A stretch of DNA of 33,569 nt from Bacilli bacterium (GCA_022780765.1 JALEUS010000052.1:1-33569), one strand, 5' to 3'. Counted from the stretch's first letter, positions 1 to 9,606 are shown. Notes: generated from the letters alone by a model not told the origin. Numbers and translations are program-made.

Positions 1-112
1 TCTTTTTGATAATATTGAAATTTTCATCTGTTTTCACATAGCCAAAGGAGCATAACTTTCCTATTCCGTTCTGGCAGTTTGAACACTCTGTATCAAAAAA
101 CACATAATTCAT
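1..112 (-). CDS. Partial CDS (N-terminus only, runs off left edge); DEDD/DnaQ-like exonuclease domain candidate
   Basis: Reverse complement of 1-112 reads MNYVFFDTECSNCQNGIGKLCSFGYVKTDENFNIIKK, open to the window edge. 'FFDTECSN....LCSFGYV' resembles exonuclease motif I (hDxEt). Missed by the ORF track because truncated. Confidence 0.5.
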   Translation of the reverse strand, partial: MNYVFFDTECSNCQNGIGKLCSFGYVKTDENFNIIKK

Positions 113-485
113 ATCAATATATTGTAAATTATTTTGCTTTCATTCTTCTTTATTTTTCATCTGATTCTGTTGTTTTTGTATCAGCTGAAGATGAGGAAAA
201 AAGAATCATCTTTTTCATCTAAAACCATTTTATTGTTATTTATCTAAGTTAATTATCTGTTAGATATCAATATAAGTATGATATATCAGATAGATTAATA
301 TCAGTAATATAAATCAACATTTTTAATTATCTAGTTTTAAAAAGGAAAAAAATAAACGGTTTTCAAATGAAAAGCTTCAGAATTTTGATGTTCTTAACTG
401 TTCAGAATATTTTCCATAGTAAAAAACCAATAAATATATTTCAAACTTTGATATTCAAAAATATCTCTAACCTAATATAAAATAA

Positions 486-514
486 TTGGTTTCTTTTATC
501 TTTCATATTAAAAT
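486..514 (+). promoter_or_regulatory. Candidate sigma-A type promoter for the riboswitch/P-ATPase transcript
   Basis: TTGGTT (486-491), 17-nt spacer, TAAAAT (509-514). The predicted start is about 7-8 nt downstream, right at the 5' strand of the aptamer P1 helix (522). Confidence 0.45.
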
Positions 515-521
515 ATGTTAA

Positions 522-611
522 GTAGGGGAGTAATTTGCTTAGCTTTTCTCGTCACCACGTTATTTGATAACCGGGAGAGCCACAATAATGAATTGTGTAA
601 TGAGACCTACA
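522..611 (+). ncRNA. yybP-ykoY family (Mn2+-sensing) riboswitch
   Basis: Conserved blocks GGGGAGTA (525-532), CTCGTCA (548-554), CCGGGAGAGCC (571-581) and TGAGACC (601-607). P1 GTAGG (522-526)/CCTAC (606-610). Internal hairpins GTTAT-TTG-ATAAC (559-571) and CACAAT-AATGA-ATTGTG (581-597). Sits directly before the SD (AAGGA, 617-621) of a cation ATPase gene. Confidence 0.88.
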
Positions 612-630
612 TCAGAAAGGATGTTGCTTT

Positions 631-3552
631 ATGGAGAAAAAAGAGGAAATTATCAAAGAGGACCCGACTATCTATCCCGCATACAGCCATAGCAAAGAAG
701 ATGTGGTTGAAGAGCTTAAAACGGATAGTAAAAATGGTCTGTCTGTAAAAGAAGCAGAAGAGAGATTAAAAAAATACGGTCTAAACAAATTAGAAGAAGG
801 AAAGAAGACTTCGTTTTTGATGAAGTTTTTGAAGCAGTTTATCGAGCCTATGGTCATCGTTTTGCTTCTAGCTGCTTTAATTTCCTTTGTTATTTTTATA
901 ATCAATCTTTCTTTAGGAAAGAAATCAGATGAGTATATAGACTGCTGTGTCATATTAGCAATCGTTATCATCAATGCGCTGATAGGTGCTATTCAAGAGC
1001 AGAAAGCAGAGCAGTCGCTTGAAGCTTTAAAGAATCTTTCAACTCCTATGTGCACTGTCAAAAGAGAAGGAAAGCTTGTCAATATTAAAAGTGAAGAAGT
1101 AGTCATTGGAGATCTGGTCATACTTGAAGAAGGAAACATCGTTCCTGCTGATATCAGATTGATGACATCAGTAGATATGAAGTCTGATGAATCATCTTTG
1201 ACAGGTGAATCAGTTCCTGTTGAAAAGAATGATTCCATCATTTTAAAAGAAGACTCTTTGATAGGTGACAGAACAAATGTGGTCTACTCTTCCTGTCCTA
1301 TATCCTATGGAAGAGGAACTGGTATCGTCTTTGCGACTGGTAAAAACACTGAAGTAGGAAAGATAGCAGATATGCTATCCAACAGTGAGGATGATGAAAC
1401 TCCTCTGCAGAAGAAATTGAAAGTTCTCTCTAAACAGCTCGGTCTTATCTGTCTCATCATAGTCATCTTAACTTTCTTAGCAGGAATGGTCTGGTCGATT
1501 ATCACTGTCTTAACCTCTGCTAATAAAGATTGGGCATCTTTAGGTGGAGCTACTTTAAATCTGTTTGAGGAATCTATCGCTTTATCTGTAGCTGCTATTC
1601 CAGAAGGTTTATCTGCTATCGTCACCATCGCTTTAGCTTTAGGCGTATCTAAGATGGTCAAGGTCAACACGATAGTAAGGAAACTTCCTTCTGTTGAGAC
1701 CTTGGGAAGTGTGACTGTCGTCTGTTCAGATAAAACAGGAACTTTGACTCAGAACAAGATGACTATCAAAAAGGTCTATCTCAATGAGAAGTATTTAGAA
1801 CTTGAAGATTCACTTAAAGATGATGAGAGCAAGTTTTTAGCTAAAGGTTTGATGCTCTGTTCAAATGCCTCTATCAATGGAGATAGATATGGTGATCCAA
1901 CTGAATTAGCTCTTCTTGATTATGCAAAACTGTTCTCTTATAACAAAGAAGAGATCGAAGAGAAAGAGGAAAGCAGAATCGATGAGCTTCCTTTTGATTC
2001 GGTAAGAAAAATGATGTCAGTAGAGACTACTTGTCATGGAAAGAGAATCATCTATACCAAAGGTGCTCTGGATTCTATCTTAAGATGCACGACAAGGATA
2101 TATAAAAATGGTCAGGTAGATAATATCACTGATGAAGATATTAAAAAGATTGAAGATGCTAGTTACAGCATGTCCAAAGAAGCTTACAGAGTCTTAGCTT
2201 TCGCTTACAGGGAAAACGATGGAAAGAAGATGAGTGAAGATGATCTTATCTTCTATGGTTTGGTTGGAATGATCGATCCTGAAAGAAAAGAAGCTAAACC
2301 TGCTGTCTTAAAACTTAAAGAAGCTGGTATCAGAACCATCATGATAACAGGTGACCATAAGGATACCGCTTTTGCAATAGCTTCAAATCTTGGTATAGCC
2401 GATAATATTTCTCAGTGCTGTTCAGGAGATGAACTGAACAGATTAAATGAGGAAGAACTCATTGAAAAGGTCAAAGATACAAATGTCTTTGCAAGAGTTT
2501 CTCCTACCAATAAAGTGCAGATTGTCAAAGCTTTAAAAGCAAGTAACAACATCGTTGCTATGACTGGAGATGGAGTCAATGATGCGCCATCTTTGAAAGC
2601 AGCTGATATCGGTATTGCAATGGGAATAACCGGAACAGATGTTGCAAAGGATGCAGCTGACATGGTTTTGACAGACGATAACTTCGCTTCAATTGAAAAA
2701 GCGGTGGAGGAAGGAAGAGGAATCTTCTCCAATGTCAAAAAATCTATTCTCTATCTGCTTTCATCTAACTTCGGTGAAGTTTTCGCGATGTTTATCACCC
2801 TTCTTTTAGGTTTTCCTTCTCCTTTAGCTACTTTGCAGATTCTGTGGATAAATCTGATCACAGATTCCTTACCAGCTATTGCTCTATCCATGGATAAGAA
2901 AAAGAAAGATATCATGAAAGAGAAACCCAAAGATCCTAAAGATGGTATCTTTGCAGGCGGTGGCTTAAGGTTGACTCTAGGTTACGGAGCAGTCATTTTT
3001 GTCATCACTTTCATTGCCTTTTTAATACCTGCTTTCATGATGATAAACAGCGATGCAGGAAGGAATTTAGGATGGAACAATGGTTGGGAAGGATTTGTCA
3101 ACTGTCTTAACTCAAGAGTGAGTGTAGATGGTGTATACAAGTACGTTGGAATCTCTTCTTCAGGAGTCATCTCTCCTTTCTACAATACAGAGGCCGAGTT
3201 AAATGCAGTTCAGTACTCTTTAGGATATCTCTCTGTGTATGAGAAATGTCAGACTTACGCTTTCACAGTCTTAGCTTTAGCACAGCTTTTCCACATGATA
3301 GGAATGACAGATGTGGATCGCTCATTTGTTCATGTCTTCAAAGATAAAAACTATATGCTTCTCATCTCCTTTATCTTCGGTCTATCCATGCAGGTATTGG
3401 TGACAGAGGTCAGCGGAATATCTTTGATCTTCTCAACTACCAGATTAGGTATCATCGATTGGCTGATACTTCTTGCTATGTCAACTACTCCTTTGATCGT
3501 CCACGAAGTTCTTGTTTTGTACAAGCATTTAAAAAAGAAGAGAGCAGTTTAA
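631..3552 (+). CDS. P2-type cation-transporting ATPase (Ca2+/Mn2+ type)
   Basis: 973 aa; TGES, SDKTGTLT phosphorylation motif, MTGDGVNDAPSLKAADIGIAMG hinge, N-terminal cation ATPase domain, multiple TM segments. Confidence 0.93.
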   Translation: MEKKEEIIKEDPTIYPAYSHSKEDVVEELKTDSKNGLSVKEAEERLKKYGLNKLEEGKKTSFLMKFLKQFIEPMVIVLLLAALISFVIFIINLSLGKKSDEYIDCCVILAIVIINALIGAIQEQKAEQSLEALKNLSTPMCTVKREGKLVNIKSEEVVIGDLVILEEGNIVPADIRLMTSVDMKSDESSLTGESVPVEKNDSIILKEDSLIGDRTNVVYSSCPISYGRGTGIVFATGKNTEVGKIADMLSNSEDDETPLQKKLKVLSKQLGLICLIIVILTFLAGMVWSIITVLTSANKDWASLGGATLNLFEESIALSVAAIPEGLSAIVTIALALGVSKMVKVNTIVRKLPSVETLGSVTVVCSDKTGTLTQNKMTIKKVYLNEKYLELEDSLKDDESKFLAKGLMLCSNASINGDRYGDPTELALLDYAKLFSYNKEEIEEKEESRIDELPFDSVRKMMSVETTCHGKRIIYTKGALDSILRCTTRIYKNGQVDNITDEDIKKIEDASYSMSKEAYRVLAFAYRENDGKKMSEDDLIFYGLVGMIDPERKEAKPAVLKLKEAGIRTIMITGDHKDTAFAIASNLGIADNISQCCSGDELNRLNEEELIEKVKDTNVFARVSPTNKVQIVKALKASNNIVAMTGDGVNDAPSLKAADIGIAMGITGTDVAKDAADMVLTDDNFASIEKAVEEGRGIFSNVKKSILYLLSSNFGEVFAMFITLLLGFPSPLATLQILWINLITDSLPAIALSMDKKKKDIMKEKPKDPKDGIFAGGGLRLTLGYGAVIFVITFIAFLIPAFMMINSDAGRNLGWNNGWEGFVNCLNSRVSVDGVYKYVGISSSGVISPFYNTEAELNAVQYSLGYLSVYEKCQTYAFTVLALAQLFHMIGMTDVDRSFVHVFKDKNYMLLISFIFGLSMQVLVTEVSGISLIFSTTRLGIIDWLILLAMSTTPLIVHEVLVLYKHLKKKRAV

Positions 3553-3648
3553 CTGTCATATCTTTTCTCCTTTAAGCAAGCTGATAATAACACATTAATT
3601 AATAATTTCTTTCTATCATGTTATATAATTAATTAAAGGAGATTTTCT

Positions 3649-4713
3649 ATGGTTACTGCAGTAGATTTAATCAATCATTTCGGTCTGAGGTTAGCTTTTG
3701 GTAATGCAGAGATGCTCAGGCACGTTATCACCATCACTGAACTTGATAGACCAGGAGTAGAACTGCTAGGTAATTTTCAGTTCCATAGAAGCGATCGTAT
3801 CCTCATCTTGGGAAACAAAGAGTTGGATATTATCAGAAACTCCCCTTATGACGAGATATATAAGAATTCGTTAAGACTCTGCGATCCTGCCTGCCCTGCT
3901 ATCATTATCGCTCAGGGAGCAGAGTGCCCAACTCCTCTTCTGCAGGCAGCAAAAGAGAGGAAGACACCTATCCTTCTTTCTGATGCTGATACTAATCAGC
4001 TCATCTCGAAGCTCTACATCTATCTGTCAGAAGCTTTAGCTCCAACTGTTGCCATGCACGCATGTCTCCTTGAAGTCTTTGGAATCGGTGTCATGATCTT
4101 CGGTGAATCAGGAATAGGTAAATCTGAGATCTCTTTGGGATTGATAAAGAAGGGACATCGTCTTGTCGCAGATGACAGAGTCAATATCTCAGCTGTCAGA
4201 GGTGAGCTCATCGGCTCATGTCCTGAGAGCATCTACGGAATGATGGAAGTGAGAGGTATCGGTATCATCGATGTCGCTAGAATGTTCGGTATCAATTCCC
4301 TTGGAAAGAAAGCCCAGATACAGTTTATAGTTGAGCTAGTTCCTTTCGATAAGACTGAACCTCTTGAGAGAGTCGGGATGAAGACAAACAGGTACGAGAT
4401 ACTAGGAGAGACTGTTCCTATCGTCAGGCTTCCTGTCTCCGCTGCCAGAAATATGACAGAGATAATTGAAGCAGCTGTCACCAACTTCAAATTGAAGGAT
4501 TACGGATACGACACAGGATACGAGTTTGAAAAGAGGCTCTCTGAGATTCAGAACAGAAAGAATGCAGAAGCTAAACTCATCGAAAGATTTGTCACTCTCA
4601 CACAGGATCCAACTGTGAGACCTTTAAAGATCACCTTAGCTGATGAGAAGAACGCTCAGAGGAAGGTGAAAAACTCTTCAGGTATCGTTCCAGATGAAAA
4701 GGAAAAGAAATGA
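3649..4713 (+). CDS. hprK: HPr kinase/phosphorylase
   Basis: Walker A GESGIGKSE, HRLVADDRV, EVRGIGIIDV signature; followed by lgt in a 4-nt ATGA overlap, as in the common Bacillota arrangement. Confidence 0.95.
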   Translation: MVTAVDLINHFGLRLAFGNAEMLRHVITITELDRPGVELLGNFQFHRSDRILILGNKELDIIRNSPYDEIYKNSLRLCDPACPAIIIAQGAECPTPLLQAAKERKTPILLSDADTNQLISKLYIYLSEALAPTVAMHACLLEVFGIGVMIFGESGIGKSEISLGLIKKGHRLVADDRVNISAVRGELIGSCPESIYGMMEVRGIGIIDVARMFGINSLGKKAQIQFIVELVPFDKTEPLERVGMKTNRYEILGETVPIVRLPVSAARNMTEIIEAAVTNFKLKDYGYDTGYEFEKRLSEIQNRKNAEAKLIERFVTLTQDPTVRPLKITLADEKNAQRKVKNSSGIVPDEKEKK

Positions 4714-5741
4714 TAACTTTAGCATACCCTAGTGGAATCCCGTTTGATCAGAGCAATCCACCACTACGCTTCTACGCTCTTTTTATTCTCTTTGGAGGTT
4801 TTGTCGCTCTTTTCTTATCCAATTATCACGCCAAGCAAGATAAAAAGGATTTCAATTATTTTTACACCATTTTCTTTATCGCATTCCCAGCTGGTATCAT
4901 CGGTGCCAGAATCTGGTATTACATAGCAAATTTCAATACTGAGTTTGCTTCTCAGCCTTTTTATAAATTCTTCTTTTTCTGGGAGGGTGGTCTAGCTATA
5001 CAAGGAGGTGCTATCGGTGGGGTTCTGATTGGAATCATCGTAGCTCTGATTGTAAAGAAAGAAACTCCGATACTGAGGATTACAGATTACTGTGTCCCTA
5101 CAATCCTAGTAGCGCAAGCTATAGGAAGATGGGGAAACTTCTTCAATCAGGAGGTCTTCGGTCATTCAGTCACCTATGAAGCATGGAATTTTCTTCCATC
5201 ATTCATCTTAGATAACATGCAAAACGGTTCTTCTTCTATGCTGTCAGGAGTCAAATTACCAGCAGGCGCAATAGCTGCTCCTCTGTTTTTGGTAGAAGGT
5301 GTTTTGAATGTGATGTTCTATATGATCATCACTTTAGGATACAGAGCTGTTTTTAAGAAAAAGCATTATCTTGACGGAGATCAGACTATCCTTTATTTTG
5401 TCGCTTACGGCTTTATCAGATTGTGTTTGGAACCTCTGAGAAATCCTGCGTTCATCATGGGAATAAAAAATCAAAACGACCTGGAAAGAAGCAATTACAA
5501 GTCTTTGATAATGGCGATTGTCTTTATCGCTATCGGATGTTTCTTATTTGTGATGAATCATCTTATCATCTATCTGTTAAAAAAGAAGAATATTCAATCT
5601 AAACTTCACTCGAATTATCTTTTAAACGTCAAGCAAGAAGAGATTTTAACTTCTACTAAAGAGAAGATTGAATTGGAGAGCTTTGCTAGCAACGATTCAT
5701 TTTTAAATAAACTGAAGGAGCAGGAAAAGAAGAATGAGTAG
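4710..5741 (+). CDS. lgt: Prolipoprotein diacylglyceryl transferase
   Basis: RFYALFILFGG, GARIWYY, WEGGLAIQGGAIGG, AIGRWGNFFNQEVFG motifs; multi-pass membrane protein. Confidence 0.93.
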   Translation: MITLAYPSGIPFDQSNPPLRFYALFILFGGFVALFLSNYHAKQDKKDFNYFYTIFFIAFPAGIIGARIWYYIANFNTEFASQPFYKFFFFWEGGLAIQGGAIGGVLIGIIVALIVKKETPILRITDYCVPTILVAQAIGRWGNFFNQEVFGHSVTYEAWNFLPSFILDNMQNGSSSMLSGVKLPAGAIAAPLFLVEGVLNVMFYMIITLGYRAVFKKKHYLDGDQTILYFVAYGFIRLCLEPLRNPAFIMGIKNQNDLERSNYKSLIMAIVFIAIGCFLFVMNHLIIYLLKKKNIQSKLHSNYLLNVKQEEILTSTKEKIELESFASNDSFLNKLKEQEKKNE

Positions 5742-6345
5742 ATATAATCTTCTCTTCTTTCGTTTTCCTCAGACCATCATCGACAACAAAAATCTCTACA
5801 TGAAATGTTTTCTTTCGATGTATGAGAATCTGGATAGGAGACCTGTTGAGTTTGAAAAACTGAAAAGAGATATCCTCTCTCCTCTCCTTGCTATTAAAAA
5901 GAGGTTTCCTGATTTAGAGTATGAGGGAACAGTCGATGACTTTAAAAAACTTATCTATGACAACTTTTCTTTTTACTCGACTCTGTTTAGAGGAGAAGAG
6001 AAGGTACTAAAGGAACTAAAAGAGAAGTACATTCTTTATCTATATGTAAAAAAAGAGGATGCGGATCTATTAGGACTCAATTACAAAGGAGAGATAAGAG
6101 AGTATCTTAAGAGGTTCTCAATAGATTATCTTTTTGAGAACATCGTCTTCTTTGATAACGATGAGGATATAGATCCTGTGTTGAAGAGATTTATTGATAA
6201 TGAAGGGTACTTTTATAAAGATGCACTTCTCATATCAAATCAAGATGAACTAAAGACAGAGATAGATTCTCTTGGCAGCGATTTCACTTCCGAGAGCAAG
6301 ATCTATTCTTATCAGAAACTTAAGGAGACAATATATGGTAAATAA
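5734..6345 (+). CDS. Degenerate HAD-superfamily protein at the ppaX position (likely catalytically dead)
   Basis: N-terminus NLLFFRFPQTIIDN aligns to HAD motif I (F-D-x-D-G-T-x-x-D), but both catalytic Asp are replaced. Lies between lgt and trxB and overlaps both. Confidence 0.6.
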   Translation: MSRYNLLFFRFPQTIIDNKNLYMKCFLSMYENLDRRPVEFEKLKRDILSPLLAIKKRFPDLEYEGTVDDFKKLIYDNFSFYSTLFRGEEKVLKELKEKYILYLYVKKEDADLLGLNYKGEIREYLKRFSIDYLFENIVFFDNDEDIDPVLKRFIDNEGYFYKDALLISNQDELKTEIDSLGSDFTSESKIYSYQKLKETIYGK

Positions 6346-7258
6346 TAAAGAGGTAGCAATCATCGGTTTAGGACCAGCTGGCGTTTCAGCTAGCATATAC
6401 TTGAAAAGGTATGGTATGGAACCTGTCTGCTATGAAAAAGATCTTGTTGGTGGAAAGACTAACTACACCGATAAGATAGTCAACTATCCTGGTTATGTAA
6501 AAGAGAAAGGTCCTCTTCTTGCTGAAGATTTTTTAAAACAGTTGGAATCTTTTTCAATAAAACCTATCTACAGAGCTGTAAGCAGCGTTGAACTCACCGA
6601 ATCAGGTACCTTTCTTCTCTCTATCAATCAGGAGAAAAGAGAATTCAAATATGTCATTTTAGCGATGGGTCTATCGATGAAAAAATCATCGATAAAGAAC
6701 ATCGATAAGTTTTTAGGAAGAGGAGTATCTTCCTGTGCTGTGTGCGATGGTAATTTTTATAAAGGAAAGAACGTCTCTGTCTTCGGTAATGGAAACGCAG
6801 CTTTAGAGGAGACGTATTATCTCTCTACTCTTGCAAAAAAGATTGATCTCATCGTTCCTGATGAAAAACTTTTAGGTATGGAGATGGAGATAGAGAGAAT
6901 TAAAAAAACTGAGAACATCAATATCTATTACTCCTCTTTCATCAAGGAGATCATCGGCGATAACAAAGTTGAAAAGCTCGTTTTAAAAAGCAGAGGAGAA
7001 GAGAAAGAGATAGAAGCAGATGGATTGTTTATATACGGAAACATGCTTCCTTCATCTTCTATTCTTGCCTTTGAAGTAAAAAACGATAATTCATACATCC
7101 TTGTGGATGAAAAGATGGAGACATCTGTGAAGAATCTATATGCTATAGGGGACTATCGAAAGACATATTTGAGGCAAGTAGCAACAGCGATAAGCGATGG
7201 AGCTGTAGCTAGCTACTTTATACATAACTCGTATCTAGCAGATAAGAACAATGGATAA
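6335..7258 (+). CDS. trxB: Thioredoxin reductase-like FAD/NAD(P)-disulfide oxidoreductase
   Basis: IIGLGPAGVSASIYLKR FAD-binding motif, CAVCDG redox motif, IGDYR near the C-terminus. ATG chosen at 6335 (MVNNKEVAIIGLGPAG), as the longer ORF start is inside the preceding gene. Confidence 0.85.
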   Translation: MVNNKEVAIIGLGPAGVSASIYLKRYGMEPVCYEKDLVGGKTNYTDKIVNYPGYVKEKGPLLAEDFLKQLESFSIKPIYRAVSSVELTESGTFLLSINQEKREFKYVILAMGLSMKKSSIKNIDKFLGRGVSSCAVCDGNFYKGKNVSVFGNGNAALEETYYLSTLAKKIDLIVPDEKLLGMEMEIERIKKTENINIYYSSFIKEIIGDNKVEKLVLKSRGEEKEIEADGLFIYGNMLPSSSILAFEVKNDNSYILVDEKMETSVKNLYAIGDYRKTYLRQVATAISDGAVASYFIHNSYLADKNNG

Positions 7259-8222
7259 AACTGTAGCTTTTGCAAGAAATGTCAAAGAGGAACTTTTAAA
7301 AAAAGAGTACACTGGGGAAGAGAAAAGAATGATACTCTCTGGTTTTCTTTTAAATTGTGCAAAGATATCATCCTCTTCTCCTTATCTGACAATAAAAAGT
7401 GAGATAGCAAACTGTATTCAGTTTTTCTATAAAGTTCTCAAAGATGAGTACGGTATAGAAGGATACATTCACTTCAAGAAGAACAGCAATCTCAAAAAGA
7501 GCATGTATTATTATCTTTCAATAAAAGAAGAGAAGATATTTGATATCCTTTCAAAAGAAGATATCTTTTCTCAAGGAGAGATGAAAGTGTCTTCTTCTTT
7601 AAAAGGTAAGAGATTCAAGTTCTATCTGATAGGTCTTTTTCTTTCATCGGGTTCTGTCAACAATCCTTACTCTAATAAGACATCATATTTTTTAGAGATC
7701 TCCTTTGTCAAGAAGGATGATGTATCTGTGATACTGAAGAAACTAAATTCTTTTAAAAACGAGAAGACGATGAATTTCAAGATGATTCAGAGGAGAGGAA
7801 GATATATCATCTATCTAAAAAAGAGCGATCAGATTTCTGTTTTTCTCTCTTACATCGGAGCCACAACATGCATGTTTGAATTTGAAAATGCCAGAATAGA
7901 GAGAGATGATATAAACACCATAAACAGATTGACTATCTGCGATCTTTCAAACATGAAAAAATCTCTCAAGGTGGCAAAGGAAGATATAAAACTCATCGAT
8001 ACTCTGCTATCGATAAAACCTATGTCATTGTTCGATGACAAGACTCAGTATGTTATCAAGACAAGAAAAGATAATCCTGAGATGAACTTCAGAGAGATAG
8101 CTTCTTATATCTGTGAAAACTATAATGTGCAGATAACTAAATCCGGTGTAGTTCACATTCTGACCTCTTTAAGGAAGCAAGCTTCTGATTATATAAAAAA
8201 ATTGCAGGATGATAATTCTTGA
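7251..8222 (+). CDS. whiA: WhiA-family DNA-binding/sporulation-division regulator
   Basis: LAGLIDADG-like N-terminal region (LIGLFLSSGSVNNP), ICDLSNMKKSLKVAKED, C-terminal HTH (ITKSGVVHILTSLRKQA); conserved position after trxB. Confidence 0.85.
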   Translation: MDKTVAFARNVKEELLKKEYTGEEKRMILSGFLLNCAKISSSSPYLTIKSEIANCIQFFYKVLKDEYGIEGYIHFKKNSNLKKSMYYYLSIKEEKIFDILSKEDIFSQGEMKVSSSLKGKRFKFYLIGLFLSSGSVNNPYSNKTSYFLEISFVKKDDVSVILKKLNSFKNEKTMNFKMIQRRGRYIIYLKKSDQISVFLSYIGATTCMFEFENARIERDDINTINRLTICDLSNMKKSLKVAKEDIKLIDTLLSIKPMSLFDDKTQYVIKTRKDNPEMNFREIASYICENYNVQITKSGVVHILTSLRKQASDYIKKLQDDNS

Positions 8223-8540
8223 TATAGAAATATATTTATAAAATAGTTCTTTTGTTTTACTTTTTTGTTTGGTTGATGTAGTAGATTTAAGATGAATTAT
8301 CAATGTATCTATATTAGGTTATTATTCATTATAAAATAATATTTATATCTGTGTTAAACATAATATCAAAGTTTTTCTTCCAAATATTCAAAGGAGTTTA
8401 TAACTGATAACAACCAAATTTGTATCACATTCTCTTTTAAGAAAGAACACTTTTTCCTTTGTAAAATTATTGTAAAAATCTTTATATTGATATTGGAAGA
8501 GAGTATAATTATTAAGAGTATAGGAGGTTCTCAAAGAACT

Positions 8541-9587
8541 ATGGTTAAAATTGCAATAAATGGTTTCGGACGTATCGGTCGTCTTGCATTCCGTCGTATG
8601 TGGGGAGACAAAGATTTTGAGATTGTCGCAATCAACGATCTTTCTTCAACAGCTAATTTAGCTTATCTTCTCAAGTACGATTCAGCTCATGGTGTCTTCC
8701 CTCACGAAGTATCTTCTGATGAGGAAAATATCATTGTCGATGGAAAGAAGATCCATGTTTACAAGATCAAGGATCCAAAGAAGGAAGGTGGATTCCCTTG
8801 GAAGAGCGTCGGTGCTGAAGTCATTTTAGAGTGCACTGGTCATTATTTAACAAAAGAAGCCAGTCAATCCCATATCGATGGTGGAGCAAAGGGTGTTGTC
8901 TTATCTGCTCCTGCAAAGGATGATACACTCACTTACGTCTACGGTGTCAACACCGGTAAGCTTGAAGCAGATGTCAAAGCTGGTGTCAAAGTCATCTCTG
9001 GTGCAAGCTGCACAACCAACTGCTTAGCTCCAGTATTAAAGGTCATCGAAGATAATTATGGTGTCGACGGTGGTTACATGACAACTGTTCACGCATATAC
9101 AAACGATCAGACAAACCTCGATTTGATCAAAGAGAAAGATTTCAGAAGAGGTAGAGCTGCTGCTCAGAACATCGTTCCTACTTCAACAGGCGCTGCAAAG
9201 GCAATCGATTTAGTCATTCCTTCACTCCATGGAAGACTCCAGGGTGGTGCAATCCGTGTTCCTGTTTTAGATGGTTCTTTAGTCGATGTCACCTTAAATC
9301 TCAAGAAGGAAGTTGTCGGTGGTGCTGCTGAGATCAACAAGCTCATGAAAGAAGCCAGCGAAGGCGAGTTAAAAGACGTTTTAGGTTATTCTGATGATGC
9401 TTTAGTCAGCAGAGACATCTTAGGAAGAACAGAAGGTTCTATCTTCAATTCTGATCAGACAAAGGTCTTCAAAACTCCAGACGGAACACAGCTTGTCAAA
9501 GTCTTCTCATGGTATGATAACGAGTATTCTTATACTTGCCAGTATGTCAGACTTGCTAAGCTTTTCGGCGAATTACTTTCTAAATAA
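8541..9587 (+). CDS. gap: Glyceraldehyde-3-phosphate dehydrogenase, type I
   Basis: MVKIAINGFGRIGRLAFR, SGASCTTNCLAPV active site, WYDNEYSYTCQ. Start moved to 8541 after the SD AGGAGG (8522-8527). Confidence 0.97.
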   Translation: MVKIAINGFGRIGRLAFRRMWGDKDFEIVAINDLSSTANLAYLLKYDSAHGVFPHEVSSDEENIIVDGKKIHVYKIKDPKKEGGFPWKSVGAEVILECTGHYLTKEASQSHIDGGAKGVVLSAPAKDDTLTYVYGVNTGKLEADVKAGVKVISGASCTTNCLAPVLKVIEDNYGVDGGYMTTVHAYTNDQTNLDLIKEKDFRRGRAAAQNIVPTSTGAAKAIDLVIPSLHGRLQGGAIRVPVLDGSLVDVTLNLKKEVVGGAAEINKLMKEASEGELKDVLGYSDDALVSRDILGRTEGSIFNSDQTKVFKTPDGTQLVKVFSWYDNEYSYTCQYVRLAKLFGELLSK

Positions 9588-9606
9588 TTACTGATTGAAC
9601 AACATG

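Noticed and set aside
672-2738. Minus-strand ORFs antisense to the P-type ATPase (672-974, 993-1241, 1305-1670, 2412-2738)
   Set aside because: No recognisable domains; Ser/Thr/Ile-rich antisense translations expected from codon bias opposite a real gene. The same reasoning applies to other antisense ORFs opposite secA, uvrB, folD and the ABC-F gene.
8223-8540. Possible regulatory RNA or small gene upstream of gap
   Set aside because: AT-rich, with a TATAAT at 8504-8509 plausibly the gap promoter, but no -35 at convincing spacing and no recognisable structured RNA or ORF.
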